NCBI GenBank assembly: GCA_964483465.1
Contig: CAZABG010000007.1
Location: 1 to 51,271, forward strand
Reading direction: 5' to 3'
DNA length: 51,271 nt
DNA from: CAZABG01 sp964483465
GTDB taxonomy: Bacteria > Chlamydiota > Chlamydiia > Chlamydiales > Parachlamydiaceae
Made by a program: the position numbers and the translations under genes. The notes under the pieces were generated by a model that was not told where the DNA came from, made no database searches, and saw nothing but the letters and a program-made list of their open reading frames with translations. Positions 1-8,067 of the stretch are shown one piece after another (position 1 is the first letter of the stretch; the number at the start of each line of letters is the position of its first letter).

Positions 1-732
1 TATATGGCTATTAAACCGGAAGAAGACAAACTTTTTAATCGCTATTTAAGCCTCTGGAATAACGATTTTGAAAAGTTTTTGAAAGAAACGGGATGTGAAG
101 AAGAGCCTCTGGCTACTTCAGTTCTGCGTTATGAACCCCAAGTTCAGCCGGCTGAAAAAGCGTATGTCCTTCCGCAGTTTCATGATGAACGCCTTCTATC
201 CTATACGCAAATGAAGAAGCGAGGAACGCAGCTTGTCACTTCCCTTGAATGTTCATTGCCTAAAGGGGCGCAAATGGGAATATTTTTGCATGAAATTCTT
301 GAGAAGATTCCCAAATTTGATGTTGAAGAAGTCAAAATTAAAGGAAGTCCTTACGAAGCTTATGAAGACGAAATCAAACGACTATTTGATGGGCTCTTCA
401 ATTATCCCCTGATCAAGGGGCGGACTCTAAAAGAGCTTTCTTCAATGAGAATGCAGAGAGAAGTGTCTTTTAGCTATCCTCAGGATGGCCACTTGATACA
501 TGGAGTAATTGATTTAGTGATAGAAGTGGAAGGAGAAATATTTATAATCGACTGGAAAAGCCATGCTTTAAATGATTTTAGCGAAATATCGCTTAAACAA
601 GTGGTTGAGGAAGAAGATTATAACCTCCAGGCAAAATTATATTATGAAGCGGCGAGGCGCCACTTTGGCGAAGTGAAAGAAGTGTTATTTGTTTTCTTAA
701 GAGGTCCGGGAGTGTATCGATGGAACCCTTAA
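1..732 (+). CDS. recB: RecB (exodeoxyribonuclease V beta subunit), C-terminal nuclease part, cut by the window edge
   Basis: Only the C-terminal end is present; the reading frame is open to the left edge. It carries the RecB-family nuclease signature: a GxxxH motif (GIFLH, about residue 95 counted from the first Met at position 4), GVID at 167-170, IIDWKS at 181-186 with the metal-binding Asp and the Lys, and the later Q-x3-Y (YNLQAKLYY). These are the residues of the Mg-dependent nuclease that digests DNA ends in RecBCD recombinational repair. The stop codon overlaps the recD start by 13 bases, so the two are translated from one message. Identification is firm; the helicase part lies outside the window. 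Confidence 0.9.
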   Translation, partial: YMAIKPEEDKLFNRYLSLWNNDFEKFLKETGCEEEPLATSVLRYEPQVQPAEKAYVLPQFHDERLLSYTQMKKRGTQLVTSLECSLPKGAQMGIFLHEILEKIPKFDVEEVKIKGSPYEAYEDEIKRLFDGLFNYPLIKGRTLKELSSMRMQREVSFSYPQDGHLIHGVIDLVIEVEGEIFIIDWKSHALNDFSEISLKQVVEEEDYNLQAKLYYEAARRHFGEVKEVLFVFLRGPGVYRWNP

Positions 733-1916
733 CTGAATGGATAAAGGAATCAGATACTTTAGAGCTTTTGATCGAGCTTGAAAAGGGCAATACATTGGCG
801 GGATCAAAAGCCCTGCCCGCCTATGCGGCATTAGAAAATGAATTTTCTTTGCTTGTAAAGGATAGGCTTAATACAGCACTCGAAACGATACCTTTTGATG
901 ATATTGAAGGTCTGACCGAAGAACAAAACGCCCTTGTTTGCCGTGCGATAAACAAGCCGATTGGGGTTATTGCCGGAGGTCCTGGAACGGGCAAATCGCA
1001 CACAGCTGCACGATTAGTCGAGACGCTTCAGAAGAAAATCGCATCGCGCTTTGATATGGTATTTACAGCTCCAACCGGAAAAGCGGCAGAACGTCTTAAA
1101 ACTCTTTTTAAAGGCTCAAGCGTAAAGTCGATGACGCTTCATCGTCTACTTAAAAGTGACGAGGTCGTCTTACCTTATGATTTAATCGTTGTTGATGAAG
1201 CGTCGATGATCGATTTAAAAATGATGATAAGACTCTTAAAGTCGGTCAAGAAGGGAGCGCGCCTTCTTTTGTTAGGGGATAGCAATCAGCTGCCCGCAAT
1301 TGATGCCGGGGCCCCTTTTCAGGCTATCGTCGAATACTTGCAGATAAAGCCGCTAAAAACCTGTTTAAGATCTGAGCTAATCGAGCTAAAAACTTTTTAC
1401 GATTTAATCCTTGAGGGCGATGGCGAGAAAGCGCTTGCCTACATCAAATCGAAAGATAGGATGAATCTTCACCTGAAGCCTCTTCAAATTCCAACGGAAT
1501 ATCCTGTATTAAGCCCGATAAAGCATGGACCTTTCGGCGTGAATCAAATTAATCGCTCTCATCCTAAAAGAGGTAATATTCCTGTCATCATATTAGAGAA
1601 TGATGACGAGCTTGAGCTTTTTAATGGCGACATGGGGTTCATAAACGGAAATAGGGCTAAAGTCGGCGAACGTGAATTCCCGTTAAATCTACTTCCGCGC
1701 CATGATTATGCTTATGCTCTTTCAATCCATAAGAGCCAAGGATCCGAATTTAACCATGTTCATCTCCTTTTGCCTGTTGGATCGGAGGCGTTTGGCCAGA
1801 GCCTTCTTTATACGGGAGCCACTCGCGCAAAAAAAGCTCTTACCCTTTACGCAAATGAAGAGACATTAGCGAAAACTATTTCTGAAAAATCCAAAAGAGA
1901 ATTTAAACGAATATGA
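720..1916 (+). CDS. recD: RecD-like superfamily 1 helicase (exodeoxyribonuclease V alpha subunit), short form
   Basis: The protein has 398 residues with the ordered SF1 helicase motifs: Walker A GGPGTGKS (86-93), PTGKAAERL (about 118-126), Walker B DEAS (159-162), GDSNQLPA (186-193), and near the end SIHKSQGSEF and YTGATRAK. These fit the 5'-3' helicase subunit of RecBCD. It is clearly shorter than the roughly 600 residues of E. coli RecD; the N-terminal domain that contacts RecC is reduced to about 60 residues. The start overlaps the recB stop, and its own stop overlaps the next start in an ATGA. The last residues are rich in Lys. A separate recC is not in the window. Confidence 0.88.
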   Translation: MEPLTEWIKESDTLELLIELEKGNTLAGSKALPAYAALENEFSLLVKDRLNTALETIPFDDIEGLTEEQNALVCRAINKPIGVIAGGPGTGKSHTAARLVETLQKKIASRFDMVFTAPTGKAAERLKTLFKGSSVKSMTLHRLLKSDEVVLPYDLIVVDEASMIDLKMMIRLLKSVKKGARLLLLGDSNQLPAIDAGAPFQAIVEYLQIKPLKTCLRSELIELKTFYDLILEGDGEKALAYIKSKDRMNLHLKPLQIPTEYPVLSPIKHGPFGVNQINRSHPKRGNIPVIILENDDELELFNGDMGFINGNRAKVGEREFPLNLLPRHDYAYALSIHKSQGSEFNHVHLLLPVGSEAFGQSLLYTGATRAKKALTLYANEETLAKTISEKSKREFKRI

Positions 1917-2607
1917 CTGCTTATATCTGCAATAAGCCGATCGCGACTGTTTACACAAATTCAGACGCGAAGTATGCGTTAGGCCAGGCTATGCTAGGGC
2001 AGCTTTTTGTAAAAATTGGCGAATCTGAGACTCTTTATAAAGTTCACGTTTGGGGCGTTGAAGGATGGATTTTTAAAGAGAATGCCGATGAAAAAGTGAT
2101 AAATACATCTCTTTTTAATCGCATTATCTGTTCTTTAAATGCGACTGTTTATGAAACCTCTGATGTGCATTCTAAACACCTTTCGATGCTCTACTGCGGA
2201 ACGAAAGTGCATGTTCTAAAAGAAAGCGAACAGTGGAGCCGCATAGAGGCGCATGGGGTAAAAGGATGGATATTTTCCTGCATGTTTCAAACATTGCGGC
2301 TTTCCTTAAAACAAAAGTTGTTCCTGGGTATAATAGTATAGAGGGTATGGATAGCCTCGGGCTTATCCATTTGTTTTTAAATGTAAAAGGATTTGATGCG
2401 CCAAAATCCCAAAAAGAGATCTCTCGGTTAGGCCAATCAGTGAATATTTATGAATTAAAGGCAGGAGATATCATCCTATTTGGTAAGACCGATCATTTAG
2501 GTATATATGAAGGAGAAGGCAATTTCATACATGCTAATGAAAATGAAGTGGCAAGAGATCATTTATCCAAGTGGGAAATGAGCTTTATAGATGCCCGTAG
2601 GCTTTAA
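1913..2607 (+). pseudogene. NlpC/P60 peptidoglycan hydrolase, frameshifted and lacking the catalytic Cys
   Basis: Two overlapping frames together make one protein resembling the intact hydrolase just downstream. The first frame (1913-2341) holds two bacterial SH3-like stretches ending in VKGWIF; the second (open to 2607) continues with the NlpC/P60 domain and ends in DARRL, like TARRL of the neighbour. The break falls at the TTTT run at 2273-2276; one extra T would restore a single frame. The catalytic motif, DCSG in the neighbour, reads MDSLGL here, so the nucleophilic Cys is Ser. The His motif DHLGIY and the later FIHA are kept. The start overlaps the recD stop (ATGA). Probably a decaying duplicate; a sequencing error could explain the frameshift but not the Cys change. 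Confidence 0.75.
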
Positions 2608-2672
2608 AATTAATCCTGTCTTTACATTATTTTAATCAAAAAAACACTATTGTCTTCCATAATAGATAATAT

Positions 2673-3080
2673 ATGAGTTTTCCCGGACATATAATAGATC
2701 CTGTTGCAAGAGCTGCGCGAGCAGAAGCAGATTCAGCTGATTGGACGCGTTATCATGATTATGAAGCTTCTCGATTAACGCGATTGCATCAAGACCGCTT
2801 TGATGAGGTGGATAAAGCTGAAGAGGACTTAAGATCGAAAGTAATTGTGTCCCTTAGCACAGCCGCTATCATTAGTGTGGGAATAGGATTAATCGCTCTT
2901 TCTTTAGCTACATGGCCGATCGCTTTATGCGTATTCGGGATTGCTTTATGTGTAGGGCTGGGTGCCTCTTCTTTGTTTATTAATTGCTCTTCAGAAAGTC
3001 ATGATAAAGAAGCTCTAGAAAATGAAATAGAGCAAAACGCATGCGCTTACGCTTCTCGAATTGTTTTAGATGATATTTAA
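2673..3080 (+). CDS. Small protein with a central two-helix membrane hairpin; Inc-like candidate
   Basis: I do not recognise the family. The 135-residue protein has a charged, Arg/Glu/Asp-rich N-terminal half, then two adjacent hydrophobic segments (about residues 55-75 and 79-103) separated by a short Trp-Pro turn, and a charged tail. A bilobed hydrophobic domain of this kind is the hallmark of chlamydial inclusion membrane (Inc) proteins, which are type III secreted, but the pattern is not specific. No Shine-Dalgarno sequence precedes the ATG. A GATAAT hexamer ends two bases before it, and a possible TTTACA (2621) / CACTAT (2645) promoter lies further upstream. The gene lies between two NlpC/P60 genes on the same strand. 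Confidence 0.6.
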   Translation: MSFPGHIIDPVARAARAEADSADWTRYHDYEASRLTRLHQDRFDEVDKAEEDLRSKVIVSLSTAAIISVGIGLIALSLATWPIALCVFGIALCVGLGASSLFINCSSESHDKEALENEIEQNACAYASRIVLDDI

Positions 3081-3088
3081 TTTTCCTT

Positions 3089-3118
3089 TTCACATGTATC
3101 TGCCAATTTGTTTATAAA
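3089..3118 (+). promoter_or_regulatory. Likely sigma-66-type promoter of the NlpC/P60 gene
   Basis: TTCACA (3089-3094) and TATAAA (3113-3118) are spaced by 18 bases and lie just before the Shine-Dalgarno site of the gene starting at 3140. Each hexamer differs from the consensus by one base. Read by eye only. Confidence 0.45.
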
Positions 3119-3139
3119 TTCTCATATTCAGGAGAATTT

Positions 3140-3928
3140 ATGATGATTGGCGAGCTTATTGTCAGTGTTGTTTTTGCTGCAAATATCTATTCAAGTCCCG
3201 CTTTAAAAAGCATTGATACGCAAGTCATCTATGGAGACCCCATGGTAGTTCTAGAAGAAAGGGAGGATGTCTATAAAGTCCTTGCTAACGGAACGGATGA
3301 AGGGTGGGTTAAAAAAGGCGATACGGAGCAATATCTACCCCTTAATAATGTAATAAAAATCGACTCGCTAAAAGCGCATATCTATAAAAATCCGAGTGTA
3401 ATGGAAGAGCCTGCGATGCTTAGCTTGCCCTATGGAGCAAGCGTCGAATTGCTGAATAAAAAACATGAAAAATGGATTAAAATATCTTACATAGGTGCAA
3501 ACGGAAAAAAAGAGGGCTGGATTCAAGAAAAGGATACTGCCGCAATCCTTGAAACACTTGATGCAGATACGGCGGTATCGTTTGCAGAAAGGTTTTTAGA
3601 GCGTCCCTATACATGGGGAGGCCTTTCATCAGATGGCCTTGATTGTTCCGGCCTTATTAAAATCGTCTTATTTAGAAGGAATTTAGCGGTTCCTCATAGT
3701 GCATCCAAGCAGGCATTGCTAGGTGAAAAAGTTGAGAAAGCCGATTTAAAAAGGGGCGATCTTGTTTTCTTCCAAAGGAATAATAAAATCGTGCATGTCG
3801 GACTTTATCGCGGAGATGGAACGTTTATTCATGCGTGCGCCCATGAGACCGGAAGGCCCGCGGTTAGGATAAATAGGCTTGATGAGCCTATCTGGGAAGA
3901 ATTATTTGCGACAGCCCGAAGATTATGA
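3140..3928 (+). CDS. NlpC/P60 family peptidoglycan endopeptidase with SH3-like N-terminal region
   Basis: This 262-residue protein starts with a hydrophobic stretch (weak signal peptide), followed by two SH3b-like segments (each ending in GW: about 58 and 129) and a C-terminal NlpC/P60 domain. The catalytic Cys is in LDCSGL, the His in VHVGLY, and a further FIHAC motif follows. Enzymes of this family cut the D-Glu-mDAP bond of peptidoglycan stem peptides. An NlpC/P60 enzyme is known in Chlamydia trachomatis and takes part in peptidoglycan breakdown. AGGAG at 3130-3134 lies 5 bases before the first ATG and 8 before a second one at 3143. The gene is convergent with pbp2 with a gap of two bases. 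Confidence 0.88.
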   Translation: MMIGELIVSVVFAANIYSSPALKSIDTQVIYGDPMVVLEEREDVYKVLANGTDEGWVKKGDTEQYLPLNNVIKIDSLKAHIYKNPSVMEEPAMLSLPYGASVELLNKKHEKWIKISYIGANGKKEGWIQEKDTAAILETLDADTAVSFAERFLERPYTWGGLSSDGLDCSGLIKIVLFRRNLAVPHSASKQALLGEKVEKADLKRGDLVFFQRNNKIVHVGLYRGDGTFIHACAHETGRPAVRINRLDEPIWEELFATARRL

Positions 3929-3930
3929 AT

Positions 3931-6900
3931 TTATTTCACACTCTCGCCATGTTTTTCTTTGATTTCGCGCCATTTTTTCATGATATGGGCAGCCATGGGC
4001 GCAGCCTCCTTGCCGTAGCCTCCATAGCGAAGATAGACAACAACGACGAGTTCAGGCTTACGGTGCGCTTCATCCTCAAAACCAATTCCTCCAAACCAAA
4101 CGTGCGTATAAAGAGGCCTTTCATTCGGCTCGTCTAGATCAAGCCTCTCAATGCTTTCCGCGGTAGATGTTTTCCCTACAAGATAAGGCTTCATTTCTAT
4201 AAAGCTAGACATGATTTCAGGATGATGATTATAGGCTTTTGATAGAAGAAATAAGCTGTCGCTAAGTGTGCGAGTGACAACTCTTCTCATCCCTTCAAGG
4301 AGCATTTTCCTTATTCCATCAGGCAAGTAAAGCTGCCGTCTTACTTCAGGTCTTGTCACAATTACAGGCTCTTTTAATTCAGGATCCAAAAGCGGTGTGA
4401 AAAGAGGGAAATCAACGCCAAGCAGATTTAAAGGAGCATCTAAAGGATAATTAGTAAGGTGCGGGATCTCATCCCATTCGGCTTTTTCTCTTCCCGCTTT
4501 GCATTTTATAATTTGCGGCTTCATGACAGCTCCTTTATTAGCAAGGGCCGATAGCATAACGGATGTTTGTAGAGGAGTTACAACTAAAGTGTGCTGGCCA
4601 ATCGAGGTCGCAAAAAGACCTGTAGGATTAGTATCAAGATCTTTTGGAAGGTTGCCGGCAATTTCTCCGGGAAGCGCGATTCCGGTTTTTTCGCCAAATG
4701 AAAAGGCTTTGGCAGAATCTATCAAATCGGAGGGTTTATCAATGACATCCATTGCCAAGAGAGCAAAGTAGGGATTGGAGGATTTTTCAATGGCGGTAAG
4801 AAGGTCCACATCGCCCATTTGATTGTGGCTTGATCGAGGGATTCTTCCACCTTTATAAAGCTGCGGAATTGGCTTTCCGTTCCTGTCATAACCCACATAT
4901 ACTTGCGATCCGATTTTAAATAATTGATCTTTGATTTCAGGAAGAGACTGCTTTCCCTGTTTTAAAGCCGTATAGGCGGTCACAAGTTTAAAAATGGAGC
5001 CTTGAGTCGCGGCTTGCCTGTAGGCAAATGAACGTAAAAACCCATAGCCGTAATGCGGATAGAACGCTTTCGCTAAATCGCTTAGGGTCTTTTCCTTCTT
5101 TCCTTTTAATCTCCAGGGGGCTTTTAAAGGCTCATCGCGTTCATCAAGCGTTCTAAAAGTCTTAAGATAAGCGCGCGCTTCATCAAAAGAGAGTTTTTGA
5201 AAGAAGGGTTCAATAAGGCTAAAGGGTTTTGCAAGATAATGTTCTAAATGCGCCCCTCTTTTAAATTCTTCCGCTAAAACCTGCAGGGTTTCAGTATATT
5301 CATCTTTAAGGGTTGGACTTTTTAAAAAAGCGAGGATCAAGGGCTCTTTTTGTCCATTCCAAAAATTTTCAAATTGCTTTCGCTCTTCTTCATCCAAATA
5401 GTCTAGATAGGGCTTTGGAAAGATCTTATGTTCTTTTTCATACGATCGTTTTTCGGCTATGAATTTTTTTTCGTTTTTTTCGCGCCATTTTTTAAAGTCG
5501 ATATCGCGGAATAATATCTTCGATTTTTCACGAACACCTTCTTCAATTAAGTTATAAGCCTGTTCGTGGCTTCGATAATCATTTAAAGTAATTTTTCCTA
5601 ATTTTTTTCTTAAGTCAGGCGAAAATCTTTCGGGCGCCACATTCAGCCGAATGAGATCGTAGACATAAGGATTCAACTGCGCTTTGTTGAGCGCTTTTAT
5701 GGCATGATCAAGCGTCTGTATTTCATTTATTAGGGCTTTAACTTCGCCCGATGGCTTCAAGATAAGTTCGAGATAAAGATTCCATGTTAAAGGAATGTCC
5801 TCTTCCATGATCGTGTCTGTTTTAGTATGGAAGTGCTCTTTCTTTAAAGGGATGAGGCCGTCCCATATGGCTTTTACCGTTTTTGCATCTTCAAGATAGC
5901 CGATAATTTCGAGGTTATGGCTTCTTTTGTCGTCGCCTGAAATGTAGTGGTTGGGATCAAAACGGGGATAGCTTGCCATCGCGAGTATTTCTGCTGTGTT
6001 TGGATCAATCGCGATAATGGCGCCTCCTTTTATAAAAGGGGCTTTATCGGCCTTTACAGTAGGCTTGTCATCAATTTTTACTTTTGTTTCACGGCTTTCT
6101 TCGCTAATGACAAGGAGTTTTTCGGCTTCTTCTTGCAGATCCTTCGAAATACTTAAAAGAAGACGTTTGCCCGCTTTTGGTTCGCGAGAACCGGGATAAT
6201 CTTTGATTAAATGGCCCTTATTATCGTAAAGGGTCGTTTTTTTCCCTTGATAGCCTCGTAAAGATTCTTCAAATTTGGCTTCAATTCCCATTTTGCCAAC
6301 GGTTTCACCAGAAGTATAAGCAAGCTCATTCAACTCTCTAATTCTTTTTTTAACGGCATTTAATGAGTCGTATCCTTCAGGCAGAGGTAAGTCCGCGCCT
6401 AGATCAAGTCCTTCTAAAAAGAGGCGCAGCTCTTCGCGTTCGAGAAGTCGCGCTTCATATTCATTTTTTGAAATAAGGCCGAGGGTTCCAATGATATGCG
6501 ACGCTGTTTTACCATGCGGATAAGTGCGGAATGATTCACGTCTAACTTTTAATCCCGGCCAGAAAAAGGATAGCGCTTTTAATTCAAGATACTGCTCCTC
6601 TGTTAAATTGGATTTAACAGGATAGGGCAGCGCGTTAAATAGGGCGGCTTTGGCGTGAATTTCATCCTCAAGGCGGTCAGGGTCAATTCCTGTTTTTTTG
6701 TGCAGCAGCCTAGTAAGTTGTTTGATATAATTTTTTCTTGCGGAGATTTTTACTTTTTTGCCGTCAGGACCTGTTTTCCAGAGGGTTGAGGGGATAGTTC
6801 GTAGTTCGCTGTAAACAACTGCTAAATCATAATTTAATTTATTAATAGCGAGAGGCTCATTAAATCGATCTCGGATGGTAGCCCTTTTTGATGCGATAAT

Positions 6901-7062
6901 CTCTGTTTTCTTCCCGGGCTTTTTTGATTCGATCACCTTCTCATCATGCTGGAAGACCGATAAAATCCATAATTTTAGACCATAAGCAAGGAAGATGAAA
7001 AGGATTGTATATAAGATTTTGTTCGCTTTATCCGGTATGCTCTTTAATTTGTTATCATTCAC
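3931..7062 (-). CDS. pbp2: Penicillin-binding protein 2 (transpeptidase), chlamydial long form
   Basis: Class B PBP of 1043 residues: an N-terminal membrane helix (about 15-37), the dimerisation domain with the SFRTYPHG stretch (177-184), and a transpeptidase domain with active-site SIFK (689-692) and SSN (761-763). The third motif reads KTS (964-966) where most PBPs have KTG. Between the start of the transpeptidase domain (about 350-370) and the active-site Ser lies a charged insertion of about 300 residues, as in chlamydial PBP2. It would cross-link septal peptidoglycan in an organism that divides without classical FtsZ. The start is GTG; AAGGA lies about 12 bases upstream. Divergent from tRNA-Gly. 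Confidence 0.93.
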   Translation of the reverse strand: MNDNKLKSIPDKANKILYTILFIFLAYGLKLWILSVFQHDEKVIESKKPGKKTEIIASKRATIRDRFNEPLAINKLNYDLAVVYSELRTIPSTLWKTGPDGKKVKISARKNYIKQLTRLLHKKTGIDPDRLEDEIHAKAALFNALPYPVKSNLTEEQYLELKALSFFWPGLKVRRESFRTYPHGKTASHIIGTLGLISKNEYEARLLEREELRLFLEGLDLGADLPLPEGYDSLNAVKKRIRELNELAYTSGETVGKMGIEAKFEESLRGYQGKKTTLYDNKGHLIKDYPGSREPKAGKRLLLSISKDLQEEAEKLLVISEESRETKVKIDDKPTVKADKAPFIKGGAIIAIDPNTAEILAMASYPRFDPNHYISGDDKRSHNLEIIGYLEDAKTVKAIWDGLIPLKKEHFHTKTDTIMEEDIPLTWNLYLELILKPSGEVKALINEIQTLDHAIKALNKAQLNPYVYDLIRLNVAPERFSPDLRKKLGKITLNDYRSHEQAYNLIEEGVREKSKILFRDIDFKKWREKNEKKFIAEKRSYEKEHKIFPKPYLDYLDEEERKQFENFWNGQKEPLILAFLKSPTLKDEYTETLQVLAEEFKRGAHLEHYLAKPFSLIEPFFQKLSFDEARAYLKTFRTLDERDEPLKAPWRLKGKKEKTLSDLAKAFYPHYGYGFLRSFAYRQAATQGSIFKLVTAYTALKQGKQSLPEIKDQLFKIGSQVYVGYDRNGKPIPQLYKGGRIPRSSHNQMGDVDLLTAIEKSSNPYFALLAMDVIDKPSDLIDSAKAFSFGEKTGIALPGEIAGNLPKDLDTNPTGLFATSIGQHTLVVTPLQTSVMLSALANKGAVMKPQIIKCKAGREKAEWDEIPHLTNYPLDAPLNLLGVDFPLFTPLLDPELKEPVIVTRPEVRRQLYLPDGIRKMLLEGMRRVVTRTLSDSLFLLSKAYNHHPEIMSSFIEMKPYLVGKTSTAESIERLDLDEPNERPLYTHVWFGGIGFEDEAHRKPELVVVVYLRYGGYGKEAAPMAAHIMKKWREIKEKHGESVK

Positions 7063-7064
7063 GC

Positions 7065-7094
7065 TTGATAAATATCCTTCTCGACCCGCATAAT
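7065..7094 (+). promoter_or_regulatory. Promoter of tRNA-Gly and probably rpsB-tsf
   Basis: TTGATA (7065-7070), 18 bases, CATAAT (7089-7094). The predicted start of transcription is about 3 bases before the mature tRNA-Gly. It is a strong match to the housekeeping consensus and lies in the 41-base gap between the divergent pbp2 and tRNA-Gly. Confidence 0.65.
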
Positions 7095-7103
7095 ACCACT
7101 AAC

Positions 7104-7177
7104 GCGCCTGTAGTTCAATGGTAGAACAGTAGCCTTCCAAGCTACCAGTGTCAGTTCGATTCTGATCAGGCGCTCCA
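7104..7177 (+). tRNA. tRNA-Gly (anticodon TCC)
   Basis: Full cloverleaf: acceptor GCGCCTG paired with CAGGCGC, D arm GTTC/GAAC, anticodon loop CTTCCAA giving TCC, T arm GTCAG-TTCGATT-CTGAT with one G-U pair, discriminator T as usual for tRNA-Gly, and an encoded CCA (7175-7177). It lies directly upstream of rpsB and is probably co-transcribed with it. Confidence 0.96.
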
Positions 7178-7198
7178 ATTTTAATAACCAAGACCGAA

Positions 7199-7253
7199 AT
7201 CTCCCACAATTGTAAAGCCGATTTACATCATCAGGGTTGCGATATAGGGAGAT
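7199..7253 (+). promoter_or_regulatory. Nested inverted repeats in the rpsB leader; possible ribosomal-protein leader element
   Basis: The perfect 7-base repeat ATCTCCC (7199-7205) / GGGAGAT (7247-7253) encloses a second one, TGTAAA (7211-7216) / TTTACA (7222-7227) with a 5-base loop. It sits between tRNA-Gly and the rpsB start at 7280 and has no T tract, so it is not an ordinary terminator. A protein-binding leader for S2 autoregulation is one possible reading; this is inference. Confidence 0.4.
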
Positions 7254-7279
7254 GCCGTCGTCAACAAAGGGACAAGGCT

Positions 7280-8065
7280 TTGGCGCAAACTCAAGTCACA
7301 ATTAAAGAACTGCTAGAAGCAGGGGCTCACTTCGGCCACCAAACACACCGATGGAACCCGAAAATGAAACGTTTCATTTTCGAAGAAAGAAATGGTCTTT
7401 ACATCATAGACCTCGCAAAAACTCTCCAACAGCTAAGAGACGCAATCGATGTAGTCGTTGATACTGTATCGAAACATAAGTCGATTCTTTTCGTTGGTAC
7501 AAAAAAACAAGCAAAGATCGTTGTTAAAGAACTTGCTGAAGCTTGCGGCGAATTCTATGTCTGCGAAAGATGGCTCGGCGGAATGCTCACCAACTTGAAT
7601 ACCGTTAGAAAATCGGTGAAAAAGCTCGAGAAAATTGAGCGCGACATCACGAACGTAAATGATGTCTACACGAAGAAAGAACTAAGCCTTATGGGCAAAG
7701 ATCAAATTAAGCTCGACAAAAACCTTTCAGGCGTTCGCTCGATGAGAAAGCCTCCTGGCCTTCTGATCGTTGTTGATCCTATGAAAGAGCATATTGCAGT
7801 GGCTGAAGCAAATAAGCTTGGCATTCCTGTAATGGCCCTTGTCGATACTAACTGCGATCCGGATCCGATCCAACATATCATCGCTTGCAACGACGACGCA
7901 TTGAAGAGCGTAAAGCTTATCTTGAGCGCCCTTGCACAAGCGGTTATCGACAAAAAGAATGAATTAAAAGTTGCTCAATCTAAAGGCGATGAAGACTATG
8001 AAGAAGAGTCTGAATCGGTTGAGTTGAGTGAAGAAGAGGCTCAAAAAGCGAACGAGGGAGCATAA
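7280..8065 (+). CDS. rpsB: 30S ribosomal protein S2
   Basis: The 261-residue sequence has the S2 hallmarks: the N-terminal LLEAGAHFGHQTHRWNPKM stretch, VGTKKQA, CERWLGGMLTN, and VDPMKEHIAVAEANKLGIPV. S2 binds the 30S subunit late in assembly and anchors S1. The C-terminal tail (about 230-261) is very acidic (DEDYEEESESVELSEEEA), longer than the core family. The start is TTG (MAQTQ), with AAGGGA (7267-7272) 7 bases upstream. First protein gene of the rpsB-tsf pair, which ends in a terminator before pyrH. Confidence 0.97.
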   Translation: MAQTQVTIKELLEAGAHFGHQTHRWNPKMKRFIFEERNGLYIIDLAKTLQQLRDAIDVVVDTVSKHKSILFVGTKKQAKIVVKELAEACGEFYVCERWLGGMLTNLNTVRKSVKKLEKIERDITNVNDVYTKKELSLMGKDQIKLDKNLSGVRSMRKPPGLLIVVDPMKEHIAVAEANKLGIPVMALVDTNCDPDPIQHIIACNDDALKSVKLILSALAQAVIDKKNELKVAQSKGDEDYEEESESVELSEEEAQKANEGA

Positions 8066-8067
8066 GT

